Shown one piece after another: positions 56,665-64,000 of a stretch of 64,000 bases of DNA (positions within the stretch are counted from its first letter, which is position 1; the number at the start of each line of letters is the position of its first letter). Source of the DNA: Channallabes apus (Eukaryota > Chordata > Actinopteri > Siluriformes > Clariidae); assembly GCA_030522415.1 (NCBI GenBank), contig CM060114.1, positions 24,347,304 to 24,411,303 on the forward strand. The letters are read 5' to 3'. Under the pieces are notes generated by a model, which saw only the letters and a list, made by a program, of their open reading frames with translations, did not search any database and was not told where the DNA came from. Position numbers and translations under genes: made by a program.

Positions 56665-56945
56665 TGCATATACTCCGGAATGTTATGAAGAGTGATCAGA
56701 TGAATTGCATAGTCCTTCTTTGCTATGAAAATTAACTTAATCCCAAAAAACCTTTCCACTGCATTTCATTGCTGTCATTAAAGGACCTGCTGAGATCATT
56801 TCAGTAATAGTCTTGTTAACTAAGGTGAGAATGTTGACGGCACAAGGCTGAAGATCATTATGTCAGGCTGATTGGGTTAGAATGGCAGACTTGACATGTT
56901 AAAAGGAGGGTGATGCTTGAAATCATTGTTCTTCCACTGTCAACC

Positions 56946-57835
56946 ATGGTGACCTGCAAAGAAACGCGTGCAGCCATCATTGCATTGCAAAAAAATGGCT
57001 TCACAGGCAAGGATATTGTGGCTACTAAGATTGCACCTGAATCAACAATTTATAGGATCATCAAGAACTTCAATAAAAGAGGTTCAATTCTTGTTAAGAA
57101 GGCTTCAGGCCATCCAAGAAAGTCCAGCAAGCGCCAGTATCATCTCCTTAAGAGGATTCAGCTGCGGGTTTGGAGTGCCACCAGTGCAGAGCTTGCTCAG
57201 GAATGGCAGCAAGCAGGTGTGAGCGCATCTGCACACACAGTGAGGCGAAGACTTTTGGAAGATGGCCTGGTGTCAAGAAGGGCTGCAAAGAAGCCACTTC
57301 TCTCCAAAAAAAAAAAACATCAGGGTTTGATCTTCAGATTTATCTTCTGCAGAAAGTATGGTGAATGGACTGCTGAGCACTGGGACAAAGTAATATTCTC
57401 CGATGAAGCCGCTTTCCAATTGGTTGGGGCATCTGAAAAAAGGCTTATCCGGAGAAGAAAAGGTGAGCGCTACCATCAGTCCTGTGTCATGCCAACAGTA
57501 AAGCATCCTGAGACCATTCATGTGTGGGGTTGCTTCTCATCCAAAAAACTCCCCAAAACACAGCCATGAATAAAGAATGGTATCAAAACACCCTCCAACA
57601 GCAACTTCTTTCAACAATCCAACAACAGTTTGGTGAAGAACAATGCATTTTCCAGCACAAAGGAGCACCGTGCCATAAGGCAAAAGTGATAACTAAGTGG
57701 CTCAGTGGCCAAAAGGTTGAAATTGAGAACTTGTGGTCAATCCTCAAGAGGCGGGTGGACAAACAAAAACCTACTAATTCTGACAAACTCCAAGAAGTGA
57801 AAGAATGGGTTGCTATCAGTCAGGATTTGGCCTAG
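56946..57835 (+). pseudogene. Tc1 transposase, deleted
   Basis: Starts MVTCKETRAAIIALQ with the paired helix-turn-helix region, then VIFSDEAAF (first Asp of the DDE triad). A gap after WGCFSSK shifts the frame at about 57545. The second part has QHKGAPCHKAK, where relatives have Asp instead of the Lys, and has lost the SPDLNPIE segment before NLWSILKRRVDKQ. Two catalytic acids are therefore missing. Confidence 0.9.
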
Positions 57836-58017
57836 AAGTTGATTGAGAGCATGCTCAGTCGAATTGCAGAGGTCCTGAAAAAGAAGGGCCAACACTGCAA
57901 ATACTGACTCTTTGCATAAATGTCATGTAATTGTCCATAAAAGCCTTTGAAACGTATTTGTAAAACTGCTTGTAATTATATTTCAGTACATCACAGAAAA
58001 ATTTACAGAAAAAAAAG

Positions 58018-58100
58018 TGTCTCGGGTTACTTTGCTGTAACCCTGTTCCCTGAAAAAGCGGGAACAAGATGCTGCGCTCAAATGCCGCACTGCGGACGTG
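58018..58100. mobile_element. DIRS outer-end snippet within the Tc1 3' region
   Basis: ctcgggttactttgctgtaa and tgttccctgaaaaagcggga match the DIRS left outer end (3738-3790). On both sides Tc1 sequence continues (cagtacatcacagaaa and actgaaacaaag), so only about 80 bases of DIRS end are present. Confidence 0.85.
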
Positions 58101-58193
58101 ACTGAAACAAAGATCTAAAAGCAGTTTAGCAGCAAACTTTGTATTAGCAAACTAATATGTGTGTCATTCTCAAAATGTTTGGCCATGACTGTA

Positions 58194-58320
58194 GGCTCTG
58201 CTTTAAGGAGAGGACAAATTCTGTCCCTCAGGATCATTTACGTTCCAGGACATAGTAAAACATGTTGACCCAGTCCACTGCCAAACTTTCAGTGCTGGAA
58301 GTTTCTGCAGGAAAATGAAT
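58194..58320 (+). pseudogene. DIRS RNase H remnant, continuation after Tc1
   Basis: Reads LRIIYVPGHSKT, the DIRS RNase H segment near the last catalytic region, with stops. Confidence 0.6.
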
Positions 58321-58535
58321 CTGCAGGTTATAAATAGGAGTAAACTGGAAGCATTCCTCAGATCAATTTTGTCTGAAGGGACGTCCGGTCACGTAGGCAG
58401 TGCGGCATTGGAGCACAGCATCTTGTTCCCGCCTTTTCAGGGAACAGTGTTACAGGAAAGTAGCCCGAGACATTCCCTTTCAAAGGCTACACTCGATGCT
58501 GCGTGAAAACGCTATGGGAACAAGAATACCAACGC
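58321..58535. repeat. DIRS inverted-repeat inner end and internal complementary region
   Basis: Corresponds to 3915-4107 of the first DIRS: ggttataaatagg, then gcatcttgttcccgcc, agtagcccgagacattccct and atgctgcgtgaaaacgct. The two halves again join the two outer ends. Confidence 0.85.
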
Positions 58536-58916
58536 CACTGCACTGCAAGCGTCTGGACCCCAGGGTTGTGTAGCATGTACGCACAAGGCTGAGGAGGTCA
58601 CAGAACTATGTCTGGGAGGCTGACTGGAGGACCGTGAGCCCAGGATGGCATGAACATCTAGTCTAAAAATCTAACAAATGTGTGCGGAGAGGACCAACCT
58701 GATGCGTCACACACTTGCTGCAGGGGAATAACTCTTGCCAGCGCAATAGATGAGGCGATCCCCCTGGTTGAATGTGCCCTGATTCCTTGAGACGAAGAGA
58801 GCCCACGCGCATCATAGGAGAGAGCAATAGCATCTCTCACCCAGTGCGACCAGGTCTGTGTAGTGGCGGCCGCCCCCCGGGCCCCATAACATATGAAAAG
58901 CTGCTCTGACTTACAG
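58536..58916 (-). pseudogene. DIRS tyrosine recombinase C-terminal part
   Basis: Minus strand: SEQLFICYG, LSHWVRD-like text (WSHWVRDAIALSY), the HxxR box in AHSTRGIASS and GWSSPHTFVRF. The frame then ends at LD, so the catalytic tyrosine is missing. Cut at 58916, where unit C begins. Confidence 0.85.
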
Positions 58917-61900
58917 ATGTCGCCATTAAAAACCTGCGTTTCGAGAAAAGGGATCCCGTGACTTGCCGTGGCTTTGCGCGGCTGCGTGCGGGAAGCTGTG
59001 AACATGCCCTTCATTACCTGTAGGGGGCAGTCGTGTTTCAGTCTGAAGTATTGTGTGTCTACTGAAGCCGAAAATGTGTGCTAATTAAACTGCGCATGCG
59101 TGTTTGGAGTCGCTGTGCCCGCGCTGTGTATCAGTCGGTTGGGAATCATCACGGAGGTTACAACACGGCGTGGCTGCAGCTGGAGTTTGTCGTGTTCGAG
59201 GTAAGTTTAGCTTTCTTTTTTGGATGTGATTCTCGCTTTCATGACTCCCAATTAATGTTCATCTTAATCTCAGGACGTACAATTAGCAATTTCAGTTTTT
59301 AATAGTGTGGAGATTCACAAAACACCGTTTTCGTGTAAAAACCTGAACCTACGGAGCCCCCATGGGTCCTGTGGTAAATAAATAAATAAATAAAATAATA
59401 ACGAACCGAGCGCGCGGATTAATACACCGAGATGTGTGTTTCTTACCCCCACCCCGAGTGAAAACGGCGTGTTCAGACAAAGGCTCGCCAGTTAGATGCC
59501 ATTTCTGAACAAACTGAGTCGTGTGTGTTAAAGCATTAAATGGTAAAAGAGCACTAGCAATAAACGTTTTTTTTTCTGAAGCAGAACTTTATTAATGAGT
59601 TACGAGTAAAGAACCTGTACATATGTTCATACAGTATTGACAGCAGCTCTAATTTACTGCGGTAAAGCCAGCCGCGGTTCAGAAAAACACGGTCAAGCCA
59701 GCCGCGATTGATTTTAGTGCGCGCGCATATTACAGTGATTACGGTAGTTTCATGAACAACACAGAGAGAATGCCCCATATCTGAAAAATGCTGCAGTAAA
59801 ATAGTTTCAAATGTGGTGTGTATATAGTATGGGACGTCCTGAATAAGAACTGATCATTGTTTTTTTCTACTTATTAGAAATGGGGTCTTTATACCCCTTT
59901 AAAGTGTAATAATGTCCAATATCTCAAAAATGCTGCAGTAAAATAGTTTCATATTTGGTGTGTATATAGTATGGGACGTCCTGAATAAGAACTGATCATT
60001 GTTTTTTTCTACTTTTTTTTTTTTATTATCATATAATGTGTGTACATTATATGGGATAAAAACTGACCATGGCGTTTTATACTTACTAGAATTTATTTTT
60101 TCATAGGTCTCTGAAGTAAAATAAAGGCATTTTATTTAACTTTTTTTCCCCATTGTGAACATTTGTTTATTTGACCTCTCTTCCAAAGCAGACGTTAATC
60201 CTCATTATAGAAAACATTCATTGAAGAATAACTGCTACTTTTGAACAGTAAAACAAAATAAAAATCAATTCTGGTATTTAGAAAGACTAAATACATTATT
60301 TTGTCTGTTTTCTACGAATTCTGCTGTAACTTATCTACATAAAACAATTATTTGAATGGTGAATATTTAAGAAAAATATTGTAACAGACAACCGTCAAAG
60401 TCACCAATAAATAACACGGATATTAAAGCAGAAATGCAAATAAATAAGCAAGTAAAAATTGACGAGCATGTTGTATTATCTCTCAGTCCTGGGCGTCTAA
60501 ATGAAAAGCGCTCTGAAAGCGCGTTGTCTCTGTGTCGGTCCTGAAACTACCGTAATCACTGTAATATGTGCGCACACTAAAATCAATCGCGGCTGGCTTG
60601 ACCGTGTTTTTCTGAACCGCGGCTGGCTTGACCGCAGTTCTAATTTGTCTAAATCGCATTGCAGACAATAAAAATAAGTCGAGTCATCCTGTGACCCTGC
60701 ATGCTTAATGTTTGCACACATGATTCTTGCTTCTCACTTTTTCCTTAATCCCTCACTGTTCTATCTTGTATTTTCTAACGGTGTCAGAAACTTTGTGTTA
60801 GTAGCACTGCTTGACATGTTTGATGCCTTCCTCTTTTGTAATTTGCTTTGGATAAAGGCAAACTTACAAAAGATGAAGAAAATGCCTAAATGTAGTTGTA
60901 CGAATAAAAGATTATGTAATGATACAATGTAAATATTTTCACAGAAACAAAGTGTAAAGATGAGACGTGAATCTGAAGAGGATCTCTTTGATGATTGCCT
61001 GGTAAAGCATTGTTTTCTTATTAATTATACAATTTATTAATACCTTGAATATAGTGTTTGTTGTATTGGACAGAAGCATATAAATGCAAATGAATATATA
61101 AATATGAGTAATTATTGAACGAATTTTCATGTTTGGACTAACCCTTTAAATACAAACTCAGCATTCATCATAGGATTTCCTGACACTGTAAAGCCATCTC
61201 ATGCCATGTTTTACTGATGCAAGATTAGTGCTAAAGCAATTTAACCCAAGTTTAACAATATGAAGTATATGAAGTGATGGTCATTTTTTTATTATCATTT
61301 ATTTTTATTATTATTTTTTTCTCAATGAAGTCAGCACAGGTTGAAGCAATTCAGATTTTTTTTGTTTCTCAAAATAAATGATTTATTTTCTTGTAAATTT
61401 TATCCAGGGGGACAGACGAAGTGACACCTTCTTAAAATCCTTGTCGTCCGTGCTGTTGAAGGGGAAGAACCGGTTGGTGTATCCATAATCCTTGAAGGAG
61501 AGGCTATTTTCAGAAAGTTCTTCTAGAACTTGATGGGATTAAGCTATCACCAAAAGTGCAAGCTTTAAAGATGAAGTTATCATCTTAAAACATTTGATTT
61601 GGCTTGACTACAAGTGTTTACATGTTGTGTTTACATGTTCAGCTTAAAATGTTTTCATGCATTAAGGTTTCAATGGCATACTTTTAAGTGCACTAGTCCA
61701 GAGTGCTGATTTGAAAGTTGCAACTTCACTGCTTCAGAGGGCTATTACGTTTTAACGTTTATTCTACAGTTTGTTTAAAGTATTTTCTGCTGCATTTTAT
61801 TTCTAAATGAATGCTGTATTTTATTTATTTATTATTTTACACAATTTTGTTTAAAACAAGTATTTCAGGCCCTGGTGCCGTGCAGTTCTTTTCTATGGAT

Positions 61901-62315
61901 GCAAAATTTAGCTGAATGCACTTTTATTAAAAAGACAACTTGGATCTAGACTGTGAATGTCACAAATATTTGGTAATGTTGGTGAATAAACCGTTTAATT
62001 ATGTTTTAGTTGTGTGATTTATGAAAGATATAGATGAAATAATTACTTAAGTTTCTTTCCAAAACATAAATTAGCAATGTTTACATTATTATAGGGAGTA
62101 ATATAAATTGATAAAACCAAGTAAGGGAATATCTAACAAAACAAAATGATAGTAATTTCATAAAATCAAGGTTCCTGCTGATACAACAATGCATTAACTT
62201 TAGATTTATTTAAAATAATCAAGTAATTTGTGCATTAAGTATAATTATGTAACTTTTACTTGATTTATTTTATTGTTAATTTAATTAAGTAGATTTTACC
62301 TGACAATTACGGGTC
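58917..62315 (+). repeat. Gene-like unit, copy C (inverted, pseudogene)
   Basis: Inverted relative to A and B: CpG 5' exon with donor gtaagt at 59201, intron with the MITE-like element, middle exon (60945-61001, acceptor and donor intact), and terminal exon from 61408 with the 52- and 11-base deletions shared with A that break its frame. The 3' flank ends near 62315 and then jumps to sequence matching 9180-9290. Unlike A it keeps the whole intron and lacks Tc1. Confidence 0.75.
59656..60638. mobile_element. MITE-like element with long inverted ends, intact copy
   Basis: 983 bp, both ends starting actgcggt(a/c)aagccagccg and agreeing for over 90 bases. Flanked by the 8-bp duplication tctaattt (59648-59655, 60639-60646). 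Unit B keeps the single unfilled site (aaattaga, 16096-16103). An 8-bp duplication fits hAT or P-type transposition. Ends hold a subterminal repeat aagccagccgcg. No ORF, so non-autonomous. Confidence 0.92.
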
Positions 62316-62996
62316 AGTTTGTTTGTAGCATGCAGTAAAATGTATGTGACACAAAAATATATATTTGTAATATCGTGCAATCTCTGCTATCCGCTAGCAA
62401 ACTTGAGCGATTCTTTTATTTTTTATATAATATAAAGTATGTTTACAGTATAAACTTTCTATGTACGGGTCCAATCAGAAAAATTTAACCAGAAAACAGC
62501 ATATTACATTGATTACATTGTCCCGAGGCTGGACAATGGAATAAACTGTGGGATAAACTGTAGAACTGAACAGAATTTTTTTTTCCATGTGACTTGAAAA
62601 GCCTTCCATCTAGTTAAATATAAATATTAAAACTCTGATCATGTTATCTAGTTTAATTTCGTGTTTTCGCTACATAAATAAGACAGTAGGTTCTCTATTC
62701 AACCCCTTAAAATTTCAAATGTAATCTAAAAATGGCCTAGCTTGTACAGGCTACTATACGCTCATCAGCAGTCGGCGCCCCGCTGTAACCAGCAGATCAA
62801 AGGAGCAGTTATCGGCTGACACGTAGCCTTCTGAGTTTGGAGACCCACAGAACCCCCACTGTAATTCCCCCATCTCACCTTTCATTCACATAAGGTGTGA
62901 AGTTATCAAACCGGTTTCCGGGAATGGGGTAGAATTGGGGGGTTTTAAAACAAACGAGCAGGCGTCTCTGCCTAAAATGTTTTTCGCCAGCAAAAC

Positions 62997-63093
<97 letters not shown>

Positions 63094-63884
63094 ATTCAGG
63101 GCTATTTATGATGGAGACACCTTTTTACGTTTTAAATATGTAAAACCTCCGCTGCGTGTATTCATTCACAGGCTGCAGCGCGCGCACAGAGAAATAGGAG
63201 ACTGTGGTGTATGAGTGGATTGGAGAGAAGAGAGCTGTTCAGTTACTATAAAATATATATATATAAACATAATATGATCTTTTTGAGTTATAATGTTTTT
63301 TTTAATTATTCATAAGAAAACCTTTCAGTTTTGTAAATATTCTAGTTATAGTGTGTTATGTTTTTCTTTAGGTTAAACGGTTTTGAGAATTAGACCATCC
63401 AGCTAAGATAAATATTATGTCGTTGATTGATAAAATCTGGATTAAGGATAATTTATTTTATTTAATTTGTATTTTTCACCTCCCCCCCCCCCCCCGAGGG
63501 ATTGCCACCTTATTGTGGTCAGGGGGTTTGCGTGCCACAGTGACCTTAAGAGCTATACCAACAGGAGCTTAGTCTTTGGAGGTGGGGGATGCATGTTGAA
63601 ATGCAGACTTTTTAACCCAAGACTATATAAGTTTTTACAGTACTTAGATAAGGGGGAATCAAAAACTGCCCCCAAAAATGTTTTACTGCAAGTTTGAAAA
63701 ACCCACTCTCACATCACCTAACACACACACAAATTATTTGCAAACCGGTTTCGCTGACACTTTGAGTGTAATTCATAAATTTACTGAACATATTCAAATA
63801 AACACACCATACGGCAAATAAATCATCTCAAAGCGTTTATTTTTTGGGTCATAAATGCAGTGTTCATTTACATTCCTGTGTGTC
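62316..63884. other. Unclassified DNA with a CT/TA microsatellite
   Basis: Bases 62330-62425 match 9180-9290 in inverse orientation. The rest is unclassified; (CT)n then (TA)n lie at 62999-63091 and a C-run at 63481-63495. No gene seen; short open frames have no domain. Confidence 0.5.
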
Positions 63885-64000
63885 CATGTTACGTCAGAGG
63901 ACATGCGCCGATGTTTATCACACATTCCAATAAGAGAGATTACTCACTCCCAAAGGTTTTTTGCGCCGTATTTCGATTTTTAAAAAAGTTGCTCATTTTC
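63885..64000. mobile_element. Partial inverted copy of the 8856-9712 element
   Basis: Reverse complement of about 9471-9585 (gttacgtcagaggacatgcg through gttgctcattttc), running off the window end. Confidence 0.75.

Larger units (their letters stand above)
54559..58191 (+). mobile_element. Tc1-like transposon of a third family, interrupted
   Basis: Ends cagtcgtggccaaaagtttt and, inverted, cagtcatggccaaacatttt, flanked by TA (54557-54558, 58192-58193). It inserted into DIRS RNase H sequence. An L2 copy (54647-56664) sits near its left end and a DIRS end snippet (about 58018-58100) near its right end. Confidence 0.95.

Overview
The window is vertebrate DNA, almost certainly from a teleost fish. 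It has no bacterial-type gene layout, long CA/GA/GATA microsatellites, and a repeat mix typical of ray-finned fish: Tc1-like transposons, L2-type LINEs with an (ATTGAA)n tail, V-SINE-like sequence, DIRS elements, BEL/Pao and chromodomain Ty3/gypsy elements. An otophysan such as a catfish is a guess from the repeat style only. No ordinary multi-exon host gene can be supported; most of the window is transposable elements, many nested inside each other. Layout: 1-2.25 kb holds microsatellites and a local duplication. 2.25-8.5 kb may be an old hAT-like element that took in a Tc1 end (3378-3730) and a DIRS retrotransposon on the minus strand (3736-7916) with a textbook inverted-repeat and internal complementary region, but with its RNase H deleted. 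8.9-16.8 kb contains two tandem copies (A, B; minus strand) of a gene-like unit: a CpG-rich 5' exon, a small middle exon and a C-terminal coding exon. A third, inverted copy (C) lies at 58.9-62.3 kb. A and C share two deletions and a 1 kb terminal-inverted-repeat element that B lacks; A also carries a Tc1 element. 17.0-24.65 kb is an L2 LINE copy interrupted by a pristine Ty3/gypsy chromovirus (18622-23777) with two apparently identical LTRs, a gag ORF and a pol ORF joined by a very clear -1 frameshift signal. 24.7-25.4 kb is a DIRS end. 26.8-28.9 kb has a deleted Tc1 fragment and a Tc1 copy whose 340-codon transposase has one premature stop. 28.9-32.5 kb is featureless. 32517-37719 is a second chromovirus on the minus strand, also young (LTRs differ at about two sites), with gag and pol in a single ORF. 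Microsatellites fill 37.8-38.7 kb. 39010-44630 is a decayed BEL/Pao element. 44.8-54.5 kb is a nested stack: an old LINE, a retroposon-like repeat with a 12-bp target duplication, a near full-length L2 with both ORFs open (45558-50691), a V-SINE, and DIRS pieces split by another L2. 54559-58191 is a Tc1 element inserted in DIRS sequence and itself hit by an L2. Then come a DIRS recombinase end, unit C, and about 1.5 kb of unclassified DNA. How the parts work: both chromoviruses show the same proposed self-priming layout. The first bases of the predicted mRNA, starting 31 nt from the first TATA base in each case, are perfectly complementary to the sequence just downstream of the 5' LTR, as known for Tf1/sushi-type elements. 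The L2 ORF1 carries a GDSI esterase and ORF2 an endonuclease plus reverse transcriptase, so this copy could supply machinery for the truncated L2 copies nearby. All boundaries were read by eye; no alignment or database search was run.
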